From: G963676205 sp964342525
Lineage (GTDB): Bacteria > Campylobacterota > Campylobacteria > Campylobacterales > Arcobacteraceae
DNA: 64,000 nt
NCBI GenBank assembly: GCA_964342525.1
Contig: CAYFGQ010000003.1
Location: 1 to 64,000, forward strand
Reading direction: 5' to 3'
This document shows positions 6,643-15,662 of this stretch, one piece after another; position 1 is the first letter of the stretch, and each line of letters opens with the position of its first letter. The notes below the pieces were generated by a model. The model did not search any database. It was not told where the DNA came from and saw nothing but the letters and a program-made list of their open reading frames with translations. The translations under genes and the position numbers were made by a program.

Positions 6643-9474
6643 TTACTTCTTTAATAGCTCTAAAAGCTCACTACCTTTAAATATATCTTCATCATCTTTT
6701 TTATCATCATATATATTCTCTTGTAAGATTTGTTTTTTCTTTTGTAGCTCTATTATCTTTTCTTCTATTGTATTTTCTACTATCAATTTATATACAAATA
6801 CTGCTTTTGTCTGTCCTATCCTATAGGCTCTATCTGTGGCTTGGTTTTCAACTGCTGGATTCCACCAAGGATCAAAATGTATAACGGTATCTGCTTCTAC
6901 TAGATTTAGTCCCACTCCCCCTGCTTTTAAACTGATAAGAAAAATATCTGCATCACCACTTTTAAACTTATCTATCACCTTTTCCCTATCTATTGTACTT
7001 CCTGTAAGTTTTGTATAAGAGATATCTTTTTTTTCTATAGCTTCTTGAATGATAGATAACATTGATGTAAACTGAGAAAAGACCAATATCTTTTTACCCT
7101 CACTTAAAAGCTCTTCCACAAGATCTAAAAATAGCTCCAACTTTGCAGAGTCATTTACATTTAATGCTTCTTGCATTTTTAAAAGGGATGGATCACAACA
7201 CACCTGTCTTAGTTTAAGTAAGGCATCTAAGATAGTAATATGTGAATTTCCTAATCCTTTTTTCTCTATGGCATCTTTTACTTTTTTCTCCATAGTTACT
7301 CTTATGGTCTCATAAAGCTTTGCTTGTTTTGTATCAAACTGGGTATATTTTATGATCTCTGATTTTTCAGGTAGTTCATCTACTACTTCATCTTTTGTAC
7401 GTCTTATCATAAAAGGTTTTATTCTTTTGTTTAATTGCTCTTGTTTTTCTTTATCATTCTCTTTTTCTATAGGAGTTTGGAACTGCTTTTTAAAAGAGTT
7501 TAAAGAGCCTAAGAATCCTGGTATCAAAAAGTCAAATATAGACCAAAGCTCACCCAAATGATTTTCTATAGGTGTACCACTAAGAGCAAGTCTATGATCA
7601 CTTTTTAGTGATTTTATAGCCATTGACATTTTTGTTTTAGGATTTTTTATCTTTTGTGCTTCATCAAGTATGATATATGAAAACTGCTCTTTTTCTAAAA
7701 TATTAAAATCCCTTACCACTAAAGCATAAGTACTAAGAACTATATCATGTTCTTTTATCTGATCCATTCTTTTAGATCTATCTGCTCCATGAAGGGATAA
7801 TACACTTAAATTTGTAGCAAATCTTTTGATCTCATTTTTCCAATTTGCAATCAAAGAAGTGGGCATAATGATCAAAACTGGTTTATCTAATTTCTTATCT
7901 TCTTTTAATTTAGATAAATGACTTATAGTTTGTATAGTTTTACCAAGCCCCATATCATCTGCTAATATTCCACAAAATTTAAACTCATGTAAAAAACCAA
8001 GCCAATTTAAACCATCTTGTTGATATCCCCTCAAAGTGGCATTTAAAGATTGAGGAGGATTTATAAACTCTAGACCTTTAAAGTTTTTAAGTTTATTTGA
8101 TAGTTCAAGTAACTCATCAGAATCTTTAAATACCATCTCTTCTAATAAATGTGCTTCATAAAAAGCTACATTTAAATTGCCATCTTTATCTTTTTTATCA
8201 AATAGTGCAAATATAGTTTTTAAAATAGGTTCTATCTCATTTTTTTCAATTTTTAAAAAGTGATTATCTTCCACTTCGATATCTAAAACATCTGGCAAAG
8301 ATTCAAATGATTGAAACTGCTCAATCAAAGGAGAGATAAGCTTCACTAAAGACCTATCCTTTCCATCAAATTTCACATCAAAGGATAAAGCAAACCAATC
8401 AGAACCTTCATCATATCTACTTTGAATAATAATGTCTGAGCTTTTATAAAATTTCATAACCCCATTATAATTCTTAGGTAAAGGTAGTCTAAAGTCCTTT
8501 ATATTTTTTGATAAAAGATCATAAACTTCATTTATCTCATCATTTTTTATTTGAGGAGATTGATTTAAAAGCCCTAATAAATCACCTGATATATTTTCTT
8601 TAAATTCATATACAAGATTAAAATCTTCATCTATAGCCATAAGAGGTTTAGTATTTAAAAATCTCAAATTCTTATCTATATTTGATACTAATTTTACAGA
8701 TTCATCATCCATATCTTTCCAAAAAAACTCTATATCTCTTAGCTCATTACTAAACCGTAAAGGAACTGGACTATCTTGATAAAAACATCTATTTGTTTTT
8801 ACCATCTTTTTAAGTAAGATACTCCCCAACTCCCCTTTTAATTCTTCAGGCTCACGAGTAAAATGTTTATGAATAATCCCTTTTGCTAAGTTTAAAATCT
8901 CTTTATCTTCACTACTTTTAATATCTTCATGGGCATATGTATATAAAAGATTATCACTTTTTATACTCGTACCCTTACTTAGCGTACCTTTTTTCAAAAG
9001 CTTTGATCTATAAAACTTTATATCCTCTTTATAGTGTGAATTTTTATCATTAAAAATTCTATAAGTAAGAAAATCATCATTTTCTTTGAAATCAGATATA
9101 TTTTTTTCTTGGCTACTAAATTTTGTAATCTTATCAATCCAGTTTTTCACTTCATTATCAGGATTAGCAATAGTATCTTTTTCTTGGCTCTCATTTATAT
9201 ACTCTAAACATACTGCAAATATATGTTTACAGTTATATCCTACAGAACAATTACAACCTCCAGATAGACGTATATCTGCATTTCTTAAAAGTTTTATATG
9301 TTGTTTGTAAGATTTTCCTGAGTTATCAAGTACTTCACTTCTTAAAAGGACAAGCTGTGGAGTTTCTTCTAGAACCTTACACTCTAAGATCATCTTTTTA
9401 TTAAAATACTCATAACCACTAGATATACTAGATTTATCTAATATATCTAATAGTTCTTGTTCATTTATCTTCAT
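6643..9474 (-). CDS. SNF2/Rad54-family helicase with SWIM zinc finger
   Basis: 943 residues. A SWIM-type finger (CNCSVGYNCKHIFAVC) lies near residues 74-90. The C-terminal half is an SNF2 ATPase: Walker A ADDMGLGKTIQT, DEAQ box, RLALSGTPIENHLGELWSIFDF, and helicase motifs V-VI (LKAGGVGLNLVEADTVIHFDPWWNP, read in two parts: GGVGLNL and DRAYRIGQ). Such bacterial SWIM-SNF2 (HepA-like) proteins are double-stranded DNA translocases; their exact role is unclear. It overlaps the ligase gene upstream by 14 bases, so the two are probably co-translated. Its place inside a hydrogenase operon is odd. Confidence 0.9.
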   Translation of the reverse strand: MKINEQELLDILDKSSISSGYEYFNKKMILECKVLEETPQLVLLRSEVLDNSGKSYKQHIKLLRNADIRLSGGCNCSVGYNCKHIFAVCLEYINESQEKDTIANPDNEVKNWIDKITKFSSQEKNISDFKENDDFLTYRIFNDKNSHYKEDIKFYRSKLLKKGTLSKGTSIKSDNLLYTYAHEDIKSSEDKEILNLAKGIIHKHFTREPEELKGELGSILLKKMVKTNRCFYQDSPVPLRFSNELRDIEFFWKDMDDESVKLVSNIDKNLRFLNTKPLMAIDEDFNLVYEFKENISGDLLGLLNQSPQIKNDEINEVYDLLSKNIKDFRLPLPKNYNGVMKFYKSSDIIIQSRYDEGSDWFALSFDVKFDGKDRSLVKLISPLIEQFQSFESLPDVLDIEVEDNHFLKIEKNEIEPILKTIFALFDKKDKDGNLNVAFYEAHLLEEMVFKDSDELLELSNKLKNFKGLEFINPPQSLNATLRGYQQDGLNWLGFLHEFKFCGILADDMGLGKTIQTISHLSKLKEDKKLDKPVLIIMPTSLIANWKNEIKRFATNLSVLSLHGADRSKRMDQIKEHDIVLSTYALVVRDFNILEKEQFSYIILDEAQKIKNPKTKMSMAIKSLKSDHRLALSGTPIENHLGELWSIFDFLIPGFLGSLNSFKKQFQTPIEKENDKEKQEQLNKRIKPFMIRRTKDEVVDELPEKSEIIKYTQFDTKQAKLYETIRVTMEKKVKDAIEKKGLGNSHITILDALLKLRQVCCDPSLLKMQEALNVNDSAKLELFLDLVEELLSEGKKILVFSQFTSMLSIIQEAIEKKDISYTKLTGSTIDREKVIDKFKSGDADIFLISLKAGGVGLNLVEADTVIHFDPWWNPAVENQATDRAYRIGQTKAVFVYKLIVENTIEEKIIELQKKKQILQENIYDDKKDDEDIFKGSELLELLKK

Positions 9475-10264
9475 ATCGTATTCTTAAAAAGCTAGCAAAT
9501 TTTGGCTTTTTATTTTTTGTAAATCCATAATATTTAAAAGTAACCATATCTCCAATCTTTGGAGGATTTAGTTTTTCTTCTTTAGAAAAACCACCACCAA
9601 GATTAAAAACTACTCCATTTTTTAGTTTTACTCTTAGGCTTTTAAATTTTCCATCTTTTTTATTGTTATAACCAATAACTATCCCTTCCATATCCAAAAA
9701 CTTTTTTACCTTTAGTATATGAGGACTTCTTCCAGTATGATAATCATATGAACCATCTTTTACTATAACACCCTCACCTTTTAAAGCTATAATCTCATCT
9801 AAAAATTGATTTAAATGCTCTTCATCTTTACATTTTATTTGCTTAATAATATTTACATTTTCATTTGCATGATTTTCAAACCAGATTTTTGCTTTATCTA
9901 ATCTACTTAAAAAATCACCCTTAACATTCGGTACTTCAAAGATATTATAAGTGATCTCACTCCATTTAGATGAAGGAACTTTATCCAATACTATTGATTG
10001 AATATTTTCAAAATCATCCCTTTTAGACCATAATTCCCCATCAAGCTCAAAGGTTGGAAAGTTTTTAGTAAAGCCTTTAGGGGTATTTATAATATTTCCA
10101 TTTTTGGTATATAGATTTTTCCCATCCCAATATCCTCTAATACCATCATACTTTTCACTCATATACCAACCAGATATATTTTGTTCATCATATACCTTTG
10201 GCTTTTGAACTTCAAAAGATAGAAGGGAGTAGGTAAAAAGTAAAAGGAAAAGAAATATTTTCAT
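9461..10264 (-). CDS. Exported ATP-dependent DNA ligase (LigE-like)
   Basis: 267-residue minimal ATP-dependent ligase. Residues 1-17 form a signal peptide (MKIFLFLLLFTYSLLSF). The nucleotidyltransferase motif I is SEKYDGIRG with the adenylated Lys at residue 38; motif III is FELDGELW, motif IV EGVIVKDG and motif V KVKKF. An OB-fold follows (to GDMVTFKYYGFTKNKKPKF). Lig E proteins with signal peptides are known in Campylobacterota and beta/gammaproteobacteria and are thought to act in the periplasm, perhaps on incoming DNA during competence. The gene overlaps the PIN toxin and the helicase at its ends, suggesting a tight unit. Confidence 0.9.
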   Translation of the reverse strand: MKIFLFLLLFTYSLLSFEVQKPKVYDEQNISGWYMSEKYDGIRGYWDGKNLYTKNGNIINTPKGFTKNFPTFELDGELWSKRDDFENIQSIVLDKVPSSKWSEITYNIFEVPNVKGDFLSRLDKAKIWFENHANENVNIIKQIKCKDEEHLNQFLDEIIALKGEGVIVKDGSYDYHTGRSPHILKVKKFLDMEGIVIGYNNKKDGKFKSLRVKLKNGVVFNLGGGFSKEEKLNPPKIGDMVTFKYYGFTKNKKPKFASFLRIRYEDK

Positions 10265-10698
10265 AATCGACCTATATCTAATTTTTCTATAAATTCTTTA
10301 GTAGTTAAAAGCTCAATATCATCACTTACAAAGTTTTTATCATTTGAAATAATTAAATCGCAACCCTCTTTTTTAGCAAGGATATATTGAATCGTATCTT
10401 CTAAATCTCTATATTTAGAGTTTGACTTCATCAATTCACAAGTTTGTTTTACTTCTTGATTAGAAAACTCTATTATTTTACAAAAATCGCTTATCTCATC
10501 TATTCTACTCAAAGCATTTTCTTTATCTTCTTTTGAAAGAATATAATATATTGTAGTAATAAGATCACAACTTGTACAAATCTCAATTTCATTTTCTATG
10601 AAATATATTAAACTCTTTAATGAGTTTCTTTCTATATCTCTAGTTTCAATCTCTTTATCAATAAAAATATTTGCATCTAAAAATACTTTTTTATACAT
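10261..10698 (-). CDS. PIN-domain toxin (VapC-like)
   Basis: 145 residues with a PIN nuclease fold: KVFLDANIFIDKE near the start supplies the first acidic residue, DLEDTIQYILAKKEG the central acidic cluster and CDLIISNDKNF the last Asp. It would cleave RNA when free of the upstream antitoxin, with which it overlaps by 8 bases. It overlaps the ligase gene by 4 bases downstream. Confidence 0.85.
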   Translation of the reverse strand: MYKKVFLDANIFIDKEIETRDIERNSLKSLIYFIENEIEICTSCDLITTIYYILSKEDKENALSRIDEISDFCKIIEFSNQEVKQTCELMKSNSKYRDLEDTIQYILAKKEGCDLIISNDKNFVSDDIELLTTKEFIEKLDIGRL

Positions 10699-10939
10699 TC
10701 CTATTTGCCTTAATAGATTGCATTGTAGTGCCTTTAGGAATATTTATATCTTTCATCCCATCAAAAAATGAGTGAAGAGCTTTAAGCTTATCCTCTTTAC
10801 TAACTTCCGAGTATTTTTTCTCCACAAGCTCTTCTACAACTTTTGTCATAGATTTACCCTCACGTTTTGCTATCTCTTCAAGATGATCAGCAACCTCTTT
10901 TTTAAATACAAAGTTTTTTCTTACATCATTTGCACTCAT
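10691..10939 (-). CDS. Antitoxin of the PIN toxin, ribbon-helix-helix-like
   Basis: 82-residue protein: N-terminal strand (DVRKNFVFKKEVADHLEEIAKREG), then a helix pair (SMTKVVEELVEKKYSEVSKED) that looks like an RHH DNA-binding domain, and a basic C-terminus that would contact the toxin. It starts upstream of and overlaps the toxin gene in the usual antitoxin-first order. Its promoter carries a dyad operator, consistent with autoregulation. Confidence 0.8.
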   Translation of the reverse strand: MSANDVRKNFVFKKEVADHLEEIAKREGKSMTKVVEELVEKKYSEVSKEDKLKALHSFFDGMKDINIPKGTTMQSIKANRNV

Positions 10940-10951
10940 TACATATATCCT

Positions 10952-10986
10952 TTATGTAAGTTTTTATACATAATTATACTACATAA
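10952..10986 (-). promoter_or_regulatory. Operator/promoter of the antitoxin-toxin pair
   Basis: TTATGTA at 10952-10958 pairs as a dyad with TACATAA at 10967-10973, and a second TACATAA lies at 10980-10986. The minus-strand TATAAT (10973-10978) is flanked by these boxes, so a protein bound here would cover the promoter. Confidence 0.6.
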
Positions 10987-11031
10987 TCTTTTTTATGTCT
11001 AGATTACTTTAATTTATAAGAATTAGTTTTT

Positions 11032-12177
11032 CTATTTTAGAAGATTCCCATACTTATAATAAGCTGCACAAGCACCCTCAGAACTCACCATACAAGACCC
11101 AACAGGTTTACTTGGCTTACAAGCAGTTCCAAAGATTGTACACTCGGGTGGGCTTGCCATACCTCTTAGGATATCTCCACAGATACATAGTTTGTGATCT
11201 TCTATTTCATCTATTGGAAGGATGTCTTTATAGATCACTTCTGCATCATATTTAGCGAATTCACCCCTTAGTTTTAGTCCACTATCTTTGATATTTCCAA
11301 GACCTCTCCATTTAAAAAGGCTTATCTTTTCAAAATATTTATTTATAAGATCTTGTGCTTTTTTATTTCCATCGTATGATACAAGCCTTTTGTATTCCAC
11401 TTCTAGCTCACATCTTCCTTCAATAAATTGTTTGATGATCATTGAGATAGCTTCCATCACATCTACAGGCTCAAATCCTGCTACTACTACTGGTCTTTTA
11501 TAATCCCTTGGAAACTCTTCATATATCTTACTTCCACTTATCACACTTACGTGAGATGGTCCTAAGAAGGCATCGATTTTATTATTGTAGCTATCTACGT
11601 GTTCATCTCTACTATCAATAAGCTCTTTCATCACCTCTGGTACTGTTACATGGTTGATATGTAAAAATATATTTTTGATATCTTTTTTTATCACCATATC
11701 TATAAGAGCGGCTGTCATTGGAGTAGTAGTCTCAAATCCTATGGCAAAAAAGATGATCTTTTTATCAGGGTTTTCAGATGCTATTTTTATACAATCTAGT
11801 GGTGAGTATACAAACCTTACATCTGCACCTTTACTTCTTGCATCTTGTAAGCTTCCGTTGCTCCCCGGTACTTTTATCATATCACCTAAAGTTACCAAGA
11901 TCACATCTGGTTGAAGACTTAAGATATATGCATGATCAATACGCTCTTTTGGCATGATACATACAGGACAACCCGGTCCATGTACAAATTTTATATTTTC
12001 AGGCATAAGCTGAGGAAGTCCATATTTCATGATAGTGTGAGTATGACCACCACACACTTCCATGATATTGATAGGTTTATCTAGTTTTTTTGCATCTTCT
12101 TCTATGATCTTTGCAAACGCTTTTATGGTATCTGCATCTCTAAAGTCATCATAAAGATTTTTAAGTTCTAAACTCAA
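11032..12177 (-). CDS. hypD: Hydrogenase maturation protein HypD
   Basis: 381-residue iron-sulfur scaffold on which, with HypC, the Fe(CN)2CO unit is built. Signature blocks are MEVCGGHTHTIMKYG, HGPGCPVCIMP and the C-terminal cysteine-rich cluster (CICGDILRGM, GTACKPSKPVGSCMV, GACAAYYKYG). It lies 9 bases after hypC. The gene after it on the transcript is the antitoxin, about 90 bases on. Confidence 0.97.
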   Translation of the reverse strand: MSLELKNLYDDFRDADTIKAFAKIIEEDAKKLDKPINIMEVCGGHTHTIMKYGLPQLMPENIKFVHGPGCPVCIMPKERIDHAYILSLQPDVILVTLGDMIKVPGSNGSLQDARSKGADVRFVYSPLDCIKIASENPDKKIIFFAIGFETTTPMTAALIDMVIKKDIKNIFLHINHVTVPEVMKELIDSRDEHVDSYNNKIDAFLGPSHVSVISGSKIYEEFPRDYKRPVVVAGFEPVDVMEAISMIIKQFIEGRCELEVEYKRLVSYDGNKKAQDLINKYFEKISLFKWRGLGNIKDSGLKLRGEFAKYDAEVIYKDILPIDEIEDHKLCICGDILRGMASPPECTIFGTACKPSKPVGSCMVSSEGACAAYYKYGNLLK

Positions 12178-12186
12178 ATCAAAACC

Positions 12187-12474
12187 CTATGATGATTTGC
12201 TACAGGCTTCATCGCCAGATATAGCTTCTTGTCGTTCGACTTCATCCATCTTTTCAAGTATCTCTCGATATGTTTCTAAAGATAAAAGAGCATCCTCTTC
12301 ATCGATCTTATTCATAATAAAACCAATGTGTAATAGTACATAATCACCTATCTTCACATCACCCTCTTCCATAAGATCAAGGGAAGCTTGACGACTTACA
12401 CCCATAGTATCTACTGTAGCCATATTCATCTCAGTATCGATTTTTGTCACTTTACTTGGTATTGATAAACACAT
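12187..12474 (-). CDS. hypC: Hydrogenase maturation chaperone HypC
   Basis: 95 residues starting MCLSIPSKVTKID, with the essential Cys2 that binds iron and contacts HypD. The segment GDYVLLHIGFIMNKIDEEDA is the conserved core of the small barrel. The C-terminus (residues 80-95) is variable and cysteine-containing. It is followed by hypD. Confidence 0.95.
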   Translation of the reverse strand: MCLSIPSKVTKIDTEMNMATVDTMGVSRQASLDLMEEGDVKIGDYVLLHIGFIMNKIDEEDALLSLETYREILEKMDEVERQEAISGDEACSKSS

Positions 12475-12490
12475 TTCGTTATTCCTTAAA

Positions 12491-12514
12491 AAATGTCCAA
12501 TTTAAGGGACATTT
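12491..12514 (-). terminator. Hairpin with U-run between lsrK-like gene and hypC
   Basis: AAATGTCC at 12491-12498 pairs with GGACATTT at 12507-12514; on the minus strand the stem is followed by a run of six T. It probably ends or attenuates transcription from the hypB-lsrK segment before hypC. This implies that hypC may have its own start or be partly insulated. Confidence 0.55.
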
Positions 12515-12583
12515 ATCATTTGTCTTTTTTTAAAGATTTTCTAATCCCTAAAAGAAAACAAATCAAAAGAAAGCCAGAAGTTA

Positions 12584-14146
12584 TTAAACTCCCGGTGCTT
12601 TCCACATAGAGGTAGTAAGATTCTGATCTACTAAATCTAATTGTTTTTTATAAATCTCTTCCCAGTTTTTCTGGATTTCTTCATATTTTTTTGTATTTTC
12701 TTCATTTGGTAAATACTCTTTATCCCAAACTACAAGTTGCTTAGCTGCATGATATAAACTCTCATATACACCAGCTCCCACGCCTGCACTCATGGCTGCA
12801 CCTAGTGCTGTAGCTTCTGTTACTTTTGGTATTTTGATCTTACATCCAGTTACATCTGCTAAAGTTTGTGACCATAAGGCACCTTTACTAGCACCTCCAG
12901 CAAATACGATTTCATCTATCTCTATTCCTGAAAAAGCTTTTATCTTTTCAAGATTTATCTTTGATACGATACAAGCGTTTTCTTGTAGAGCTTTAAACAT
13001 ACTTGCTTTATTACAAACCTCAGGATCTATTGAAAGATTTAAAAAGCTTGGGCTAGCATGGTACCATTTACCATAGTTCATACTATCACTAAATACTGGC
13101 ACAATACCATTTGATCCTACAGGTACATCTTTTGCTTTTTCTTCAAGAATAGCATATGTATCTATACCTTTTTGTTCAGCCTCTAGTTTCTCAAGATCAC
13201 AAAAAGCATCCCTAAACCATCTCATAATAAGTCCAGAGAAAAATGTGATCCCTTCTGCTTGAGATTGAGTTGGGATTACGTGAGGATTTACTCTAATTCC
13301 CATATCTTTTGGAGGATTTGTTTCACTTTTAATATTTACAACTTGTTGCCAAAAGCTTCCACCAAGAACTGCCACATCTCCAAGCTCTACAACTCCAAGA
13401 CCAGCACTTCCAAGCTGAACATCCCCACCACCAGTTACAACTTTTGTATTTGGGCTAAGACCTGTTTCTTCTGAAGCTTTTATAGTAACCTCACAAATAG
13501 GTGTACCCACTTCATAACAAGGACAAAAAATATCATCTTTAAGTCCTACTTTAGTGGCCATTGAACTATCCCAAGTACGCTCTTTTAGTGAAAATACTCC
13601 AGTAGTACCACCATTACTAGGGTCAGTTGCTATCACTCCACTTAAACGTGCTAAAATCCAATCACCTATCATAGAAATATTGGCTACTTTTTCATAAATC
13701 TCAGGGCGGTTATTTTTAAGCCACATGATTCTTGGAATCGCTCCAAGAGCAAATGTTTGACCAGATGTTTGATAAAACTGCTCTTCTATATCAGGGAAAC
13801 TCTCTTTTAAGTATTTCACTTCTTTTGCAGCTCTAGCATCTACATTTGCTACACCCCAAAGCTCTTTGCCATCCTTATCATAAAGTACAATTCCCTCTCT
13901 CATACTTGTAGCACTTAGTGCTAAAATATCATCAGGGTGAACTTTAGAGCTTTCAATAACCTCTTTTATACAAGACTTTGTAAGTTCCCAGTTTGTTTCA
14001 AAATCGAAACTCATAGAGTTTTCTACACCCTCTTCACTTAGGTGTGTCCACTCTTTCTGAGAAGCTACTATTTGATTCCCCTGAATATCAAATAATACTG
14101 CCCTTACACTTCCTGTCCCCGCATCAATAGCCAATAAGTACTTCAT
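12584..14146 (-). CDS. lsrK: FGGY carbohydrate kinase, LsrK-like (autoinducer-2 kinase)
   Basis: 520 residues, the FGGY length. The N-terminal phosphate loop is LLAIDAGTGSVRAVLFD. From memory of E. coli LsrK, very similar blocks recur: ALSATSMREGIVLYD, ANVDARAAKEV, VTGGGDVQLGSAGLGVVELG, GGSFWQQVVN, RVNPHVIPT, SGLIMRWFRDAFC, ATALGAAMSAGVGAGVYES and the C-terminal TTSMWKAPGV. This is closer than generic FGGY similarity. LsrK phosphorylates the open form of AI-2 (DPD) at C5. It lies in the hyp run, 10 bases after a class II aldolase. No lsrACDB transporter or lsrR is nearby. Similarity is recalled, not computed. Confidence 0.8.
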   Translation of the reverse strand: MKYLLAIDAGTGSVRAVLFDIQGNQIVASQKEWTHLSEEGVENSMSFDFETNWELTKSCIKEVIESSKVHPDDILALSATSMREGIVLYDKDGKELWGVANVDARAAKEVKYLKESFPDIEEQFYQTSGQTFALGAIPRIMWLKNNRPEIYEKVANISMIGDWILARLSGVIATDPSNGGTTGVFSLKERTWDSSMATKVGLKDDIFCPCYEVGTPICEVTIKASEETGLSPNTKVVTGGGDVQLGSAGLGVVELGDVAVLGGSFWQQVVNIKSETNPPKDMGIRVNPHVIPTQSQAEGITFFSGLIMRWFRDAFCDLEKLEAEQKGIDTYAILEEKAKDVPVGSNGIVPVFSDSMNYGKWYHASPSFLNLSIDPEVCNKASMFKALQENACIVSKINLEKIKAFSGIEIDEIVFAGGASKGALWSQTLADVTGCKIKIPKVTEATALGAAMSAGVGAGVYESLYHAAKQLVVWDKEYLPNEENTKKYEEIQKNWEEIYKKQLDLVDQNLTTSMWKAPGV

Positions 14147-14156
14147 ATTTTAAATC

Positions 14157-15332
14157 CTATTTCTTTAGCTTAGCTTGTTCAAGTTCCCAGTATTCCATCT
14201 CAAAACTATCTTGTAAAGATATACTTTTATATCCACCTAGTTTATCCGCTCTTAAAACTGCTTTCATAGTATGACTTGTAACATCATCTAAAATATTTGC
14301 CTCTTTTTCATTTTTACCAATTGTGATAGTTCCAAAATTTTTAACCACTATCCAATTTGGTGATGGGTTTAACATCACTTCATCTTTTGCAAACTGTTTA
14401 AAATACTCCACATAGTTTTCTTTATATTTATCTACAGCTCTTTGGATATTCCCATCTTCTAAGATAAGTGGCTCTCTTTTTGTTCTTATGATGTGCTCTG
14501 GTGTAAGTACACCTCTAGTAGCAAATGTATTAAGAGGTCTTTGAGATGCATAGTGTAGAGATAATGGTGATTGGTTTACTTTTAGTGTTACTTCATAACC
14601 TTTTTCTTCACTTATGATCTTTTGTAACTCATCAAAATCTACTTCAGCCCTTGGCATAAATTTTTCAACCTCTACACAGGCTTCACTCTCTAAAAACTCT
14701 TCAGCTAAAGTAACAGCATCTATCATTTTTGTATAAGCTACCTTTGCATCATCATCAAATGTAAAGATTCCATGATTATGTAAGATAATCCCATCGATAC
14801 TATTATAATCAATATCCTTAGCCATCTCATAAATAGTTTTTGCCAAAATAAATCCTGGCATAACATATGGGATGATTAGATAGTTTGGATATACTTTTTT
14901 AATATTTTCTATTCCATTTTCAGAGTTTGAAATAGTCACCACTGCATCAGAGTGAGTATGATCCACATATTTAAATGGGATGATAGCATGAAGTATAGCT
15001 TCAACAGATGGATTTGGTGCAGATTTATCAATCATAGCAGCTTTTTGCTGAGATACCATATCTGAATCACTTAAAGACTCTAGTGTAGCCATCTCTTTAA
15101 GTACATCAAGTTTTACAGGGGCAAATCCCTCTTCTTTGATACTTACAAGATCCCAACCACTACCCTTTACATAAAGGATATCTTCACCATCAACAACACT
15201 TTTTACAGATGTGTTTCCACCACCATGTAATACAAGCTCATCACTTTGCCCTAAAAGATTTGAAGTATATACTCTATACTCCAAATCTGTTTTAAGAGAT
15301 GAGGCAAACTCATCATTATAAAGATTTTGCAT
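14157..15332 (-). CDS. Class II aldolase/adducin-family protein
   Basis: 391 residues. The class II aldolase fold is marked by LVLHGGGNTSVKS (phosphate-binding glycines), the zinc-ligand pair in VDHTHSDAVV and the third His region IDGIILHNHGIFTF. It is longer than fuculose- or rhamnulose-phosphate aldolases (about 215-275) and resembles the aldolase half of bifunctional aldolase/dehydrogenases. Its neighbours are an LsrK-like kinase and an LsrG-like monooxygenase-fold protein, 3 bases away. A role in cleaving phosphorylated AI-2 is a reasonable inference, but the substrate is not shown by the sequence. Confidence 0.85.
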   Translation of the reverse strand: MQNLYNDEFASSLKTDLEYRVYTSNLLGQSDELVLHGGGNTSVKSVVDGEDILYVKGSGWDLVSIKEEGFAPVKLDVLKEMATLESLSDSDMVSQQKAAMIDKSAPNPSVEAILHAIIPFKYVDHTHSDAVVTISNSENGIENIKKVYPNYLIIPYVMPGFILAKTIYEMAKDIDYNSIDGIILHNHGIFTFDDDAKVAYTKMIDAVTLAEEFLESEACVEVEKFMPRAEVDFDELQKIISEEKGYEVTLKVNQSPLSLHYASQRPLNTFATRGVLTPEHIIRTKREPLILEDGNIQRAVDKYKENYVEYFKQFAKDEVMLNPSPNWIVVKNFGTITIGKNEKEANILDDVTSHTMKAVLRADKLGGYKSISLQDSFEMEYWELEQAKLKK

Positions 15333-15335
15333 AAA

Positions 15336-15626
15336 TTAACCTAAAATCTCTAAATGCTCAGTATATTTATCATCACAATATTGCTCATAGCTTGATTTAT
15401 ACACTTTATAGTGTTCTGTTTTTGCATGCCCTGCTAATGCTTCTTCACTCTCCCAAGACTCTACTGCATAAAATTTTCTTCTATTTTCAGTACATTGAAA
15501 AATATCATAAAATACAACACCTGGCTCTGCTTTACTTGGCTCAACCATAGCTGTTAATAAATCTTTCATGATATCCTCACAACCTTCTTTTGCAATAAAT
15601 GTAACTCTTTTTGTAACTGCTGACAT
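15336..15626 (-). CDS. ABM-fold protein, LsrG-like
   Basis: 96 residues with the antibiotic-biosynthesis-monooxygenase ferredoxin-like fold: RVTFIAKEGCEDIMKDLL, GVVFYDIFQCTENRRKFYAVESW and GHAKTEHYKVYK. E. coli LsrG, the phospho-AI-2 isomerase, has the same fold and the same length (96). Its position directly upstream of the aldolase and the LsrK-like kinase makes the LsrG role likely, though ABM proteins are diverse. Confidence 0.75.
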   Translation of the reverse strand: MSAVTKRVTFIAKEGCEDIMKDLLTAMVEPSKAEPGVVFYDIFQCTENRRKFYAVESWESEEALAGHAKTEHYKVYKSSYEQYCDDKYTEHLEILG

Positions 15627-15662
15627 ATTTAACCTTTTTGTTTTAAATTTAAAAGAGATATT

